Assembly (NCBI RefSeq): GCF_023973145.1 | Contig: NZ_CP099546.1 | Coordinates: 3,534,001 to 3,598,000 of the forward strand | Source: Natronosalvus vescus | Lineage (GTDB): Archaea; Halobacteriota; Halobacteria; Halobacteriales; Natrialbaceae | Direction of reading: 5' to 3' | DNA length: 64,000 nucleotides | Shown: one piece after another, positions 24,976-33,780 of the stretch | How positions within the stretch are numbered: position 1 is the stretch's first letter | How the letters are laid out: every line of letters begins with the position of its first letter | Made by a program: the position numbers and the translations under genes | The notes under the pieces: generated by a model | Seen by the model: the letters and a program-made list of their open reading frames with translations, nothing else | What the model was told of the DNA's origin: nothing | The model's database searches: none

Positions 24976-25647
24976 ATGGCTCAAGCGACGCTCACCGTCA
25001 CGCTCCCCGAGCGGCTGTGGGTACAGGAAGTTTCGACCGCCCACCCGGAAGCAACGTTACACGTTCTGGCTGGCGTCCCCGGCGCCGAGTCAGGGTTCGC
25101 ACTGGTTCGAATCACCGGGCCGAGCGTGGCCGAGGTACTCGAGGCGATGGACGACCACAAGCAACTGACCGAAATCTCGCTCATCCAGTGGAGCGACAAC
25201 GAGGCGACGGTGCACTTCGAGACGACAGCACCGCTGCTGTTGTTCTCCTCGCGGAACTCCGGGATGCCGATCGAACTACCGGTGGAAATTCAAAACGGTG
25301 AGGCGACCATCGAGGTGACGGGGTCTCGAGATCGCCTGTCACAGCTCGCCGATCAGTTCTCACAGTTCGGATTGCAGTACCGTATCGACAACCTCCAGGA
25401 ACGGCTGCACGACAGTCAGTTGCTCTCGGAGCGCCAGCACGAACTCCTCGTCGCGGCGGTCGAACAGGGCTACTACGACACGCCGCGACGGTGCTCGCTC
25501 ACCGAACTTGCCGAGTGCCAGAACATCGCAAAATCGACGTGCAGTGAGACGCTCCACCGAGCCGAGGAAGCCGTCATCAAGCAGTTTGTCGACAACCTCG
25601 CCAACGTAGATACCCAGTCGGGCAAGGAAAAATCGCTCGCGCAGTAA
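24976..25647 (+). CDS. HTH-10 (Bat-type) transcriptional regulator, NarO/DmsR-like
   Basis: A 223-residue haloarchaeal regulator. The C-terminal HTH-10 domain begins near residue 150 (L-S-E-R-Q-H-E-L-L-V-A-A-V-E-Q-G-Y-Y-D-T-P-R) and carries three Cys within and next to the helix-turn-helix (R-R-C-S, E-C-Q-N, T-C-S-E). The N-terminal 140 residues form a sensory domain of the same type as in NarO and DmsR, regulators that activate nitrate and DMSO respiration genes in Haloferax. A perfect CGAATATATTCG palindrome 45 bases upstream, shared with other genes here, suggests it controls itself and the accessory respiration set at 26 and 33-42 kb. That assignment is inference. Confidence 0.8.
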   Translation: MAQATLTVTLPERLWVQEVSTAHPEATLHVLAGVPGAESGFALVRITGPSVAEVLEAMDDHKQLTEISLIQWSDNEATVHFETTAPLLLFSSRNSGMPIELPVEIQNGEATIEVTGSRDRLSQLADQFSQFGLQYRIDNLQERLHDSQLLSERQHELLVAAVEQGYYDTPRRCSLTELAECQNIAKSTCSETLHRAEEAVIKQFVDNLANVDTQSGKEKSLAQ

Positions 25648-26028
25648 CGACTGTTCGGCTGAATGTCAATCACGCACCCGACATCGGAGATCATCGGTTC
25701 TCCTGTTGACTGCTCTCGCTTTCGTCACGTCTCGATTGGTTCTCGCTCGGGGAACGACTCGAGAAACCGACGAATCATCGTACCCACCTGTACGCGCCAA
25801 TCCGCAAGCAATCACAGGTTGGGACTGAGTTCATGACGAAAATACGAGGGGGTGAGACTGCGCTACGAGTCGTCGTTCGATATGAGACCCGGTCGAAAAC
25901 GGTGACGCGCCGGCCGAGAAGATGACGGCGGTCATGTCCAGAACGCGCCGTTGGTGCGATGTGAGTCGACCATCCCCATCTCGATGATCGTCAAGGCGGG
26001 TGTTCGATCATCGGTACGGGGATAGCCG

Positions 26029-26045
26029 TTCGGAGTATATCCGAA
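26029..26045 (+). promoter_or_regulatory. Inverted repeat TTCGGA-N5-TCCGAA
   Basis: A perfect 6-bp inverted repeat around an AT-rich centre, in the halocyanin upstream region. It is related in form to, but spaced differently from, the 12-base palindrome series. Confidence 0.4.
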
Positions 26046-26089
26046 GCCGGCATTCGATCGTTCACAGCGGATCAAACAATAGTTTGTGA

Positions 26090-26101
26090 CGAACATAATC
26101 G
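26090..26101 (+). promoter_or_regulatory. CGAAY-N3-TTCG-like operator before halocyanin
   Basis: CGAACATAATCG matches the series at 11 of 12 positions but lies 82 rather than about 45 bases before the start codon, so it is a weaker candidate. Confidence 0.4.
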
Positions 26102-26177
26102 GGTGGGTTCCCAGGGGTTGGAAATCACCGAGGATGACCTATCCCGTACAGTACGTATCCGTCTCCGAGGCTCTACA

Positions 26178-26690
26178 ATGACTGGATACGACACAAGCAA
26201 GCGGCGATTTCTGCAAGCGACCGGTAGCGTTCTTGCCGTCGGCGTACTCGCCGGTTGTCTCGGCGGTGACGACGATAACGGTGGGAACGGCAACGGCGAC
26301 GACAACGGCGGGAACGGCAACGGTGATGACAACGGCGGCACCGACGACGAGTACGACTTCGGCGACTGGTTCGACAACGTCGACAACTACGACGGCGTCG
26401 AGGATCACACCGGCGAAGACGAGGTGACCGTCATGAACGGCACCGGCCCGAGCGGCTACCAGTACGATCCGCCAGCGATCGTCGTCGACCCCGGTACGAC
26501 CGTCGTCTGGGAGTGGACGGGCGACGGCGGCGGCCACACCGTTACCGAGGACGACGGCGAGTTCGACAGCGGCATGCTCTCCGACGCTGGCGAAACCTTC
26601 GAACACACCTTCGACGACGAGGGGACGTACCGCTACTACTGTGAACCACACGTCAACATGGGACAGAAAGGCGTCGTCGTCGTCGAATAA
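26178..26690 (+). CDS. Halocyanin-type blue copper lipoprotein
   Basis: A 170-residue secreted type 1 copper protein. The N-terminus has a twin-arginine motif (K-R-R-F-L-Q) and a lipobox L-A-G-C with Cys27, so it is exported folded and lipid-anchored. A Gly/Asn/Asp linker of about 30 residues follows, then a plastocyanin-like barrel with copper ligands His120, Cys155, His158 and Met161. Halocyanins carry electrons between membrane complexes and terminal reductases or oxidases. It leads the Fe-S/NrfD/Mrp gene series, separated by 61 nt, and is probably their electron partner. I chose ATG 26178 from the signal peptide. Confidence 0.9.
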   Translation: MTGYDTSKRRFLQATGSVLAVGVLAGCLGGDDDNGGNGNGDDNGGNGNGDDNGGTDDEYDFGDWFDNVDNYDGVEDHTGEDEVTVMNGTGPSGYQYDPPAIVVDPGTTVVWEWTGDGGGHTVTEDDGEFDSGMLSDAGETFEHTFDDEGTYRYYCEPHVNMGQKGVVVVE

Positions 26691-26751
26691 TTCCAAGAGT
26701 CATGAATACGACAATCACTCGACGGAAACACACTCCGGGGTGTCAGCAGCG

Positions 26752-28035
26752 ATGAGTGTGGACGACATCGAGGCTACGGACGACGTCGACGCTGCGGACA
26801 CACTCGATGCACTGCACACCGACGAATGGGAAGCCGAGATGCGCGACCTCCTCGAGGACGGCGATGCGGACGTCGACCTCGGGATGGCGATGGCGAAAGA
26901 CGCCCAGCGGCTCGTCGCCGGCGAGCTTACCGAAACCGAGTTCGCCGAGCGATATCACGACGCCGTCGTCGAGGAGTTCGACGTCGACGACGCACAACTT
27001 CCGGAGGCGCTGGCATCGCTCGATGTCGAGGACGCTGACGATCTCGACGACGCCGCACTGGCCGACCGGCTCGCCGCCCTCGAGGACGGCGACATGGATC
27101 GCCGTGAGGTGATGAAGAAGATGGGGGCAGCGGGGATGTTCCTCGGTCTCGGCACCTGGGCGACGGTCGATGGTACCGACGAGCCGAACGCTCAGGTCAG
27201 TACCGCTGATACGGACGGCCCTGGCACCCAGTACGGCATGGTCATCGACCTCGAGAAGTGTGACGGCTGTCTCGCCTGCGTCGTCGCCTGTAGCCAGGAG
27301 AACAACACCTCCGCGGGCGCGAACTGGATGTACGTCTTCACGTACGAGGACGACCACCAGGACGGCGAGAACTTCCTGGTTCGAACCTGTCAACACTGTA
27401 CGGACGCGCCCTGTGAGAAGGTCTGTCCGACCACGGCGAGACACACCCGGACGGAAGACGGGCTGGTGCTCACCGATTACGACGTCTGTATCGGCTGCCG
27501 GTACTGCCAGGTCGCCTGTCCGTACGGCGTGAACTACTTCCAGTGGGGCGAGCCGGATACGCCAGGATCCGAACTCGATCCGAACCACGTCTACGACGGC
27601 CGTGATCGCCGCGTCGACAGCCGGCCACCCAAGGGCGTGATGGGTAAGTGTACCATGTGCCCCTCCCGCCAGGACGGCAAGATGGGCGAGGACAAAGTCG
27701 GGACGACCGCCTGCGAGGACGCGTGTACGATGGACGCGATCCACTTCGGCGACATGAACGACCCCGACAGCGATCCGAACCAGTACCTCGAGCGGGTTCG
27801 AAGCGAGAACCCAAACGACCGCGAATACTACCCGAACCGAACCCCGGACACGGTCAACACGTTCCGGCTGCTCGAGGAACTGGGCACCGACCCGAACGTC
27901 GTCTTCGTCGGCAACGAGCCGGGCCCGAACGCGAAGCAGGTCGACGGGCCGGTCGCGTACGAGGACATCGGTGAGGTCGACCGCCGGAAAGAGGTGCTCG
28001 ACGACGGCACGTTCGCCGGAGGTGTCTCACCGTGA
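26752..28035 (+). CDS. Four-cluster ferredoxin subunit (PsrB/DmsB-like) with internal Tat motif
   Basis: A 427-residue iron-sulfur protein. Cys groups for four [4Fe-4S] clusters: 170/173/176/180, 213/216/221/225, 246/249/252/256 and 300/303/321/325, the plan of electron-transfer subunits of molybdopterin reductases. Unusually, about 115 acidic residues precede a Tat-like sequence (D-R-R-E-V-M-K-K-M-G, Arg117-118, then a Gly/Ala/Leu stretch), so the export signal is internal, as if a cytoplasmic domain were fused ahead of it. The stop overlaps the NrfD gene by 4 nt. No catalytic molybdopterin subunit is encoded nearby. Confidence 0.88.
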   Translation: MSVDDIEATDDVDAADTLDALHTDEWEAEMRDLLEDGDADVDLGMAMAKDAQRLVAGELTETEFAERYHDAVVEEFDVDDAQLPEALASLDVEDADDLDDAALADRLAALEDGDMDRREVMKKMGAAGMFLGLGTWATVDGTDEPNAQVSTADTDGPGTQYGMVIDLEKCDGCLACVVACSQENNTSAGANWMYVFTYEDDHQDGENFLVRTCQHCTDAPCEKVCPTTARHTRTEDGLVLTDYDVCIGCRYCQVACPYGVNYFQWGEPDTPGSELDPNHVYDGRDRRVDSRPPKGVMGKCTMCPSRQDGKMGEDKVGTTACEDACTMDAIHFGDMNDPDSDPNQYLERVRSENPNDREYYPNRTPDTVNTFRLLEELGTDPNVVFVGNEPGPNAKQVDGPVAYEDIGEVDRRKEVLDDGTFAGGVSP

Positions 28036-29411
28036 GCACCAGGACGCCGAGCAGCGCCGACATCCTTCGACCGCTGCAGAACACGTCGAAACGGTTCTAT
28101 CTCGTTTTCGCCGTAGCGGCGCTCGCGTTCGGCCTCTTTCTGGCCGGCTGGATCTACCAGTTGCAACACGGCCTGATCGTTACTGGACTGGCCGACTGGG
28201 GCTCGAGTGGCGGCGTCACCTGGGGGCTGTACATCGGCGCGTTCATCTGGTGGGTCGGCATCGCCCACGGGGGGATCATCCTCTCGGCGGCGGTTCGACT
28301 CCTGAAGATGGATCGGTACATGCCCGTGGCCCGTCTCGCCGAGTTGTTGACGATCGCTGGCCTCTCGGCGGCTGGCTTCTACATCATCGTCCACATGGGT
28401 CGGCCCGACCGGATGGTGACGAGCATTCTGGGCAACTATCACGTCACCGTCCACAACTCGCCGCTGGTGTGGGACGTGACCGTCATCACGCTCTACTTCG
28501 TGATGACTGCGACCTACCTCTTGTTGACCCTCCGGTACGACGTTACCCGGCTGCGTGAGGGACTTCCCAACCGGTTTGCCCCTCTCTATACGCTGCTGAC
28601 GCTGGGCTACACCGAGAAGGAAGACGAGGTCGTCGAGCGGATGGTCTGGTGGCTCGCGCTCGCGATCATCATCATGGCGCCGCTGTTGCTCCACGGCGGG
28701 GTCATCCCGTGGCTGTTCGCACTGATCCCGACGATGCCGGGCTGGTTCGGCGCGATTCAGGGGCCACAGTTCCTGACGATCGCACTGACCTCTGCGATCA
28801 GCGGCGTCATCATCCTCTCGTTCGCCTTCCGAACGGCCTACGACTGGGATCACATCATCACCGACGACATTTTCCGGGGACTCACCCTGTGGCTCGGGTT
28901 CTTCGCGATGTTGTTCCTGTGGCTGCAGCTTCAGCAGCTGGTCAGCGGCGGATTCGCCGCCCCGCTCGACCAGGCAGCGACGTTCGATTCGAAGGTTTCC
29001 CACCCAGCGTACGTGATTCCGATTGTGATGGTCGGACTCACGCTCGCTTACATCTTCGCACAGACGGTTCGACCGTCGCTGTTCACTAAAACGCGTGCGA
29101 TCGTCGCCGCCGTGGCGGTGCTCATCGCGACGCTCGTCGAGAAGGTGTACTTCGTCGTCGCAGGCCTGATGTACCCGACGTTCGGCCTCTACGAGGCCAC
29201 GCCGGGATCGTACTTCCCGAGCCTGATCGAGATCTCGTCAGTCGTCGGAACGATCGGTATGGTCACGCTGTTCTTCTTGCTCGTGGCGAAAGTGATCCCG
29301 GTCGTCGAACTCCACGCGATCGAACACCTGAACGAGAAACGCGAGAGCGAGCACGAAGGCGACTCGGAACCGCTCGCTGAACCCGCGACTGAACCGGAGG
29401 TGACGGCATGA
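28032..29411 (+). CDS. NrfD/PsrC-family membrane quinol-interacting subunit
   Basis: A 459-residue polytopic protein with nine or ten membrane helices, matching NrfD/PsrC, the membrane partner that exchanges electrons between the quinone pool and a four-cluster Fe-S subunit. Family-like segments are G-G-V-T-W-G-L-Y-I-G-A-F-I-W-W-V-G-I-A-H near residue 60 and H-N-S-P-L-V-W-D-V. It starts with GTG overlapping the Fe-S gene stop, and its stop overlaps the next small membrane protein (ATGA), so the set is tightly coupled. The C-terminal tail is acidic and cytoplasmic. Confidence 0.9.
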   Translation: MSTRTPSSADILRPLQNTSKRFYLVFAVAALAFGLFLAGWIYQLQHGLIVTGLADWGSSGGVTWGLYIGAFIWWVGIAHGGIILSAAVRLLKMDRYMPVARLAELLTIAGLSAAGFYIIVHMGRPDRMVTSILGNYHVTVHNSPLVWDVTVITLYFVMTATYLLLTLRYDVTRLREGLPNRFAPLYTLLTLGYTEKEDEVVERMVWWLALAIIIMAPLLLHGGVIPWLFALIPTMPGWFGAIQGPQFLTIALTSAISGVIILSFAFRTAYDWDHIITDDIFRGLTLWLGFFAMLFLWLQLQQLVSGGFAAPLDQAATFDSKVSHPAYVIPIVMVGLTLAYIFAQTVRPSLFTKTRAIVAAVAVLIATLVEKVYFVVAGLMYPTFGLYEATPGSYFPSLIEISSVVGTIGMVTLFFLLVAKVIPVVELHAIEHLNEKRESEHEGDSEPLAEPATEPEVTA

Positions 29412-29617
29412 CCACCGGCTTCCCCGGCCCCGGAACGGTGCTCATCTTCGCCGTCATCCTCGTCCCGGTGTACGTGATGATAGCCGCGTGGTTCTTCGGC
29501 AAGCCCCGCGATACGAAGATGGCCGCACTCGGCCTCGGCTACCTCGTCGGCCTGACGACGCTGCTCTGGGTCGGCATGTTCATCAAGACGGTGGTGATCG
29601 ACGTCATCTTCTTCTGA
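29408..29617 (+). CDS. Small two-span membrane protein of the NrfD operon
   Basis: A 69-residue protein with two membrane helices (about 8-28 and 40-66) separated by a short basic/polar loop (G-K-P-R-D-T-K-M). I recognise no named family. Its 4-nt overlap with the NrfD gene indicates that it is a small accessory subunit of the same complex. Confidence 0.75.
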   Translation: MTTGFPGPGTVLIFAVILVPVYVMIAAWFFGKPRDTKMAALGLGYLVGLTTLLWVGMFIKTVVIDVIFF

Positions 29618-29718
29618 CCGTCACCGCTGTTCGAGATTCCGACGTACAGCACCGCTCGAGGTATCGCCTGCCAACTATCCCCGACTATCGACCCTCCACA
29701 CTTACCAACCCACCACCC

Positions 29719-30816
29719 ATGACACTCACTGCAGACACACTCCGAACCCGCCTCGCTGACGTCGTCGACCCGACGCTCGAGAAAGACATCGTCTCCCTCG
29801 GCCTGATCAACGACATCGCGATCGACGACGACACCGTCCGCATCTCGCTGGCGTTCAACTCGCCGTACGCACCGACCGAAATGACCATCGGCAACCGCAT
29901 CCGTGAGGTCATTTCCGACCTCGACGAGGATCTCGAGATTGACCTGCGCGCTCACGCAGGTGAAGCCCAGGGCTTCGACGAGGAGATCCTCCCGCGAGTC
30001 AAGAACGTCATCGCCGTCACCAGCGGAAAAGGCGGCGTCGGGAAGACGACCGTCGCCGCGAACCTCGCCGCCGGACTCGAAAAGATGGGCGCTCGAGTCG
30101 GTATTCTCGACTCGGACATCCACGGGCCGAACGTACCACGGATCCTCCCGATCGAGGACGAACCGGGCGTCACGCCGAACGACGAACTCGTCCCGCCGCG
30201 CTCCGACGGCGTCCGCGTGATGAGCATGGGCTTTCTCACGCGCAACCAGGACGACCCGGCGATCCTCCGGGGGCCGATGGTCAACAACATCATGACCCAG
30301 TTCCTCCAGGAGGTCGAGTGGGGGCTCCTCGACTACCTGATCGTCGACCTCCCGCCGGGAACCGGCGACGCCAGCCTGAACCTCCTCCAGATGATGCCGG
30401 TCACCGGCGCGGTCATCGTCACGACGCCCCAGCAGATGGCCGTCGACGACACCAAGAAGGGACTGCGGATGTTCCAGGAACACGATACGCCGATTCTGGG
30501 TATCGTCGAAAACATGTCCACGTTCCAGTGTCCGAGCTGTGACGACGAACACGACCTGTTCGGCCGCGACGGTGGCTCGTCCATTAGCGACGAGTACGAC
30601 GTCGAGTTGCTCGCGAAACTCCCGCTCCACCCCGATTTCGGAGCCGATGATGCCGAGATCCCGCTCGTCAAAGACGAGGAGAGCCCGGTGCAGCCAGCGA
30701 TTCAGGAACTCGTGGAGACGGTCGCCGACCGAATCGGCACCGTCAACCGGAAACGAGTTGGCGAAGCTACGGGGGTCGAGACGGCGGAGTCCGTGCCGCT
30801 CGAGGCTGATCAGTAA
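29719..30816 (+). CDS. Mrp/ApbC-type Fe-S carrier P-loop ATPase
   Basis: A 365-residue Mrp/NBP35 protein. Residues 1-80 are a DUF59/MIP18 domain (D-P-T-L-E-K-D-I-V-S-L-G-L-I); the ATPase has the deviant Walker A T-S-G-K-G-G-V-G-K-T-T, then D-S-D-I-H-G-P-N and L-P-P-G-T-G-D, and the cluster-binding C-P-S-C pair. It assembles or transfers [4Fe-4S] clusters to apoproteins. The position after a four-cluster protein gene fits, although a 101-nt gap suggests it can also be transcribed separately. I chose ATG 29719 because it lies at the start of the DUF59 domain. Confidence 0.92.
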   Translation: MTLTADTLRTRLADVVDPTLEKDIVSLGLINDIAIDDDTVRISLAFNSPYAPTEMTIGNRIREVISDLDEDLEIDLRAHAGEAQGFDEEILPRVKNVIAVTSGKGGVGKTTVAANLAAGLEKMGARVGILDSDIHGPNVPRILPIEDEPGVTPNDELVPPRSDGVRVMSMGFLTRNQDDPAILRGPMVNNIMTQFLQEVEWGLLDYLIVDLPPGTGDASLNLLQMMPVTGAVIVTTPQQMAVDDTKKGLRMFQEHDTPILGIVENMSTFQCPSCDDEHDLFGRDGGSSISDEYDVELLAKLPLHPDFGADDAEIPLVKDEESPVQPAIQELVETVADRIGTVNRKRVGEATGVETAESVPLEADQ

Positions 30817-30999
30817 CGGATTAGAAGCGAATTCGTCGACCTTTCCGTTTGTGAACCATCGTTCGCTCCTGCCGATCACACGAACACGAGCGAGGAACGT
30901 CCTGATCGAGCAGCGTCGTCGCGGGTTCGAACCGTGAAACGCGAGAACGTAGCGGGAACGTGATCAGGCTACCGGATGTGGCCGCTCTCTCACCCCTCG

Positions 31000-32484
31000 T
31001 TACTCGTCCGGATCCGCCGCGGTCTTCTGCCTGCGAAGCCACTCGAGACCGAGAGCACCGCCGATGAGCCCTGTGCCGGTCGTGAATCCTGGCGACCCGT
31101 CCGCGTCATCCGTCGACTCGGTGGCGGCGGATTCCTCAGTCCCCTCGGTGTCGGAATGTTCGTCTCCAGACTCGTTTTCGTCCTCGGGATCGCTCGTGTC
31201 CGCATCACTGTCGGTTTCGTCGTCAGCAGGACACTCGCAACTGTCGTCGCTGTCATCCGTATCGTCTTCCCCAGTGTCGTCGCTGTCGTCTGCATCGTCT
31301 TCCCCGGTGTCGTCGCTGTCATCCGCATCGTCTTCTCGATCGTCCTCTGCGTGCAGCTTCCACAATTCCCCGCTTCGACTCACATAGACGGCGTTTTCGT
31401 CGGCGACGATGGCCGTCTCGGCACCAAACCACTCACGCTCGTCGAAGACGTATCGCCACAGTTCCGCACCGGTCTCGAGATCGAACGCCATCACCCGATC
31501 CTCGTCGTCTTCCTCGTCGGGCATATTCACCGAGTCGGGCCCAAAGGCTGTGATGACGGTGTCTTCGACGAGCTCCGGCAAACTATGGTATGCCTCGAGC
31601 GTCCACGCAAGTTCCGCACTACCGGAGAGGTCCCACGTCGAGAGGCTCCCGTTTCTCCCGGTGGCGAAGTACGTCTCATCGGTAATGGTGTGGGTGAGCG
31701 TGATGGACGTGCTCCCGACCACCTCCTGGGTGGACATCTCGTAGAGATACGTGGCGTCGTATCCCGGGAAGATGCCGACGTGACCGGATCCGGCGGTGAG
31801 GAGGGTTACCGACTCGTCGTGGTCGACCGTGACCTGGGTCTCACCCGTTGCCGGATCGAGGCCAGCGAACATCCCGGCGCGACCGGTCGCGTACGACGAA
31901 TCGAACACGTAGACGGCGTCCTCGGCGACGTCACCAAGCCGCAACTCTTCGGCCGTTTCCTCGCCATCCTCGGTTTCCACTGTCACGCTCTCTCGTTCCC
32001 AGCGGATCGACCCGTCGTCGGCATCGAGCGCGTAGACGGTGTCGTCACTCGAGATATAGACCGTTCCGTGGCCGATCGCCATCTCGAGGCTGCTGATTTC
32101 GCTCTGCCACCGAATTTCGCCCGTCGCTACGTCGAGAGCCTGTATCGGGTCGGCGGCCACGTACAGCGTGTCGCCGTCGATAGCGACCGATCGCCCGGCC
32201 CCGATATCGTCGGTTTTCCACGTCAGGGAACCGTCCTCGGCGTCGATTCCGTACACCCGACCGTCCGAGAGGGTGTAGACCCGGTCGTCGTCGGTTACGG
32301 TCGCGCTGATGGTGTGTGGGCCGTCGTATTGCCAGGCAACCTCCGTCGGCCGATTGCCGTTCGAACTATCGTCTCCGTTCCCATCCCCTCCATCTGCTGC
32401 AGTTGCACCGATCGGTGCGAGGACACCGGTCGTCGAAAGCGCTGCACCCATCGCGAGCACATTGCGGCGATGCCAGTCAGGCAT
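31000..32484 (-). CDS. Secreted PQQ-like beta-propeller protein with acidic stalk and PGF-type tail
   Basis: A 494-residue Tat-exported protein (R-R-N-V-L-A-M-G signal, then a cut after A-T-A-A-D). The body has repeated V-Y-x-L-D-x-x-D-G-S-x-x-W blades of a PQQ-type propeller without obvious cofactor residues. Three 11-residue Asp-rich repeats follow (33-bp DNA repeats at 31243-31341), then a short Cys pair, and a tail P-G-F-T-T-G-T-G then G-L-E-W-L-R-R-Q that resembles archaeosortase sorting signals. The gene at 45145 encodes the same layout. ATG 32484 is preferred because an AATAATAA TATA element lies about 28 bases upstream. Confidence 0.78.
   Translation of the reverse strand: MPDWHRRNVLAMGAALSTTGVLAPIGATAADGGDGNGDDSSNGNRPTEVAWQYDGPHTISATVTDDDRVYTLSDGRVYGIDAEDGSLTWKTDDIGAGRSVAIDGDTLYVAADPIQALDVATGEIRWQSEISSLEMAIGHGTVYISSDDTVYALDADDGSIRWERESVTVETEDGEETAEELRLGDVAEDAVYVFDSSYATGRAGMFAGLDPATGETQVTVDHDESVTLLTAGSGHVGIFPGYDATYLYEMSTQEVVGSTSITLTHTITDETYFATGRNGSLSTWDLSGSAELAWTLEAYHSLPELVEDTVITAFGPDSVNMPDEEDDEDRVMAFDLETGAELWRYVFDEREWFGAETAIVADENAVYVSRSGELWKLHAEDDREDDADDSDDTGEDDADDSDDTGEDDTDDSDDSCECPADDETDSDADTSDPEDENESGDEHSDTEGTEESAATESTDDADGSPGFTTGTGLIGGALGLEWLRRQKTAADPDE
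31243..31341 (-). repeat. 33-bp tandem repeat (three units) in the propeller protein stalk
   Basis: Units start at 31243, 31276 and 31309, each beginning GTCGTCGCTGTC on the plus strand. On the coding strand they give an 11-residue Asp/Ser/Thr/Gly/Glu repeat. Confidence 0.8.
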
Positions 32485-32668
32485 ATCGTGCTCCTCTCCC
32501 AATTACCTCATTATTATCCGGAAACTATGCCGACTTGAGTAATGGAAAACTGTTTCATCTGTTTGGACAAGTACGAATACCAACAGGAGAATCGGTGGCC
32601 GAGACTGAAACTATCAAAATGCGTGGGACGGTTCGACCGTCGATCCACCCACGTAGCGACGTGAGTGC

Positions 32669-33013
32669 CTACTCGTCGGTCGCTCGAGGGGCTAACACCA
32701 ACAACGCTGTACTGTCCTCGAGCGCCTCCGGAGAGACGTCCTGGTTTCCGTCGAATCGGACGACTTCTCCGGCTGTCACCTCATGAACCGTGTCGCCGAG
32801 CGTGACGTCTACTCGGCCCTCGAGGAGGTGAAACACGATCTGTTCCTCGGGGTGCTGGTGGGCCGGAACGGATTCACCAGCCTCGAGCGAGAGCCTGATC
32901 GTCAGCGGGTCGCCCTCGAACACCCGTGCGTGGGGAGCCCCCTCGAGGGCGTCGAGTTCTGTGCGTTCGGTCGGCGTGACAGGATACGTCGTGTCGGAAT
33001 CGGAGGATGCCAT
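32669..33013 (-). CDS. Cupin-domain protein
   Basis: A 114-residue single-domain cupin. Motif 1 is E-S-V-P-A-H-Q-H-P-E-E-Q-I-V-F-H-L, which supplies the two His and Glu metal ligands, and the Gly-rich motif 2 region is T-A-G-E-V-V-R-F-D-G-N. Small cupins bind a metal and a small ligand or act as regulators. An operator CGAACTGATTCG is centred 44.5 bases before ATG 33013, the spacing seen before other genes of the proposed respiration regulon, so it is probably induced with them. The ligand is unknown. Confidence 0.82.
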   Translation of the reverse strand: MASSDSDTTYPVTPTERTELDALEGAPHARVFEGDPLTIRLSLEAGESVPAHQHPEEQIVFHLLEGRVDVTLGDTVHEVTAGEVVRFDGNQDVSPEALEDSTALLVLAPRATDE

Positions 33014-33051
33014 ACACCGGTATTTGGACGGATCCCGGAAGGGCCTTTACC

Positions 33052-33063
33052 CGAACTGATTCG
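33052..33063 (-). promoter_or_regulatory. CGAAY-N3-TTCG operator before cupin
   Basis: CGAACTGATTCG, centred 44.5 bases before the cupin ATG at 33013 on the minus strand. It keeps both half-sites (CGAA and TTCG) perfectly. Confidence 0.65.
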
Positions 33064-33110
33064 GCGAAGATAATCGTTCCATGTCGTTGCACCAGATCCC
33101 CACGCTCAGC

Positions 33111-33122
33111 CGAATATGTCCG
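33111..33122 (+). promoter_or_regulatory. CGAAY-N3-TTCG operator before the DUF59-like gene
   Basis: CGAATATGTCCG, one mismatch in the right half, centred 44.5 bases before ATG 33161. An in-frame ATG at 33116 lies inside this site, which is why I rejected that start. Confidence 0.62.
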
Positions 33123-33160
33123 GGAGTAGCCATAGCCACCCGCGTCTCGTCCCTCCGAAT

Positions 33161-33757
33161 ATGGTCGGATTCTCCTCGTTCCGCCGCGGCGCCGATTCGC
33201 TCTTCGACGACTACGACGAGTTCGTCCCCGAGAACGTTCCCGAAACGGGCCCGTTCCTCGAGGAACAGGACGTCTTGGCCGGTGACGAACACGTCGCCTT
33301 TCACCAGCTAACGCGTGATCTCTTCGAGGAGCGAAACGTGTACGACATGACGTTCAACTATAACCTCGCTCGTCTCAACCTCGATACGCGACATCCGAAC
33401 GCCGGCTACCGGTACGCCGTCGATCGCGACGACCCGTCGATTCTCCGCGCCGAGTTCACGCCGACGACGCCGTTCTGTCCCCAGGCACACACGCTCACCA
33501 TCGGCTCGTTTCGCGCGTGGAACGCCCTCTCGGATCGACACGCGTACGACCTCGTTTGCGTTCGTCTGGCGCCGATGCATCACCAGAGCCAGTCGATCGA
33601 CGAACGCCTCGCGAAACTCGAGGCGGGTTTCCTCGAGACTGGATCGGTGACCGACGACGGCGCGGGCAGGAACCGTCCCGCAAATGAAGGCGGATCGGAC
33701 GCCGAACACGCGGCCCGTTTCCGTGATGACGGCGAAAATGCTGACGCCCCGTTCTGA
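33161..33757 (+). CDS. Haloarchaeal protein with DUF59/MIP18-like Cys-Pro motif
   Basis: A 198-residue soluble protein not assigned to a named family. The N-terminal third is acidic (D-D-Y-D-E-F-V-P-E-N-V-P-E-T-G-P-F). The middle (about 90-115) has F-T-P-T-T-P-F-C-P-Q-A-H, which resembles the T-P-x-C-P motif of MIP18/DUF59 proteins that handle Fe-S clusters, although overall similarity is weak. The C-terminus is disordered. It has its own operator at 44.5 bases, and the NnrS-like gene follows at 72 nt with another operator. I infer a role in metallocofactor supply for anaerobic respiration. Confidence 0.6.
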   Translation: MVGFSSFRRGADSLFDDYDEFVPENVPETGPFLEEQDVLAGDEHVAFHQLTRDLFEERNVYDMTFNYNLARLNLDTRHPNAGYRYAVDRDDPSILRAEFTPTTPFCPQAHTLTIGSFRAWNALSDRHAYDLVCVRLAPMHHQSQSIDERLAKLEAGFLETGSVTDDGAGRNRPANEGGSDAEHAARFRDDGENADAPF

Positions 33758-33780
33758 CCGACGAGATTCCCTTGGAGATC

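Larger units (their letters stand above)
25648..26177. other. Long regulatory intergenic region before halocyanin
   Basis: A 530-nt gap with no supportable gene. It contains an inverted repeat TTCGGA-GTATA-TCCGAA at 26029-26045 and a CGAACATAATCG site at 26090-26101. The second is 82 bases before the halocyanin ATG, so if used it would imply a leader of about 38 nt. Confidence 0.5.

Noticed and set aside
30920..30940. GGGTTCGAACC resembling a tRNA T-arm
   Set aside because: The flanking bases do not form a 5-bp T stem and no acceptor or anticodon arm is found upstream.
30976..32538. 520-codon plus-strand frame opposite the propeller gene
   Set aside because: The minus strand has a Tat signal, propeller blades and tail motif; the plus frame is featureless.
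33155..33168. CCGAATATGGTCGG as another operator
   Set aside because: It is centred on the start codon of the DUF59-like gene itself, so the match is probably coincidental.
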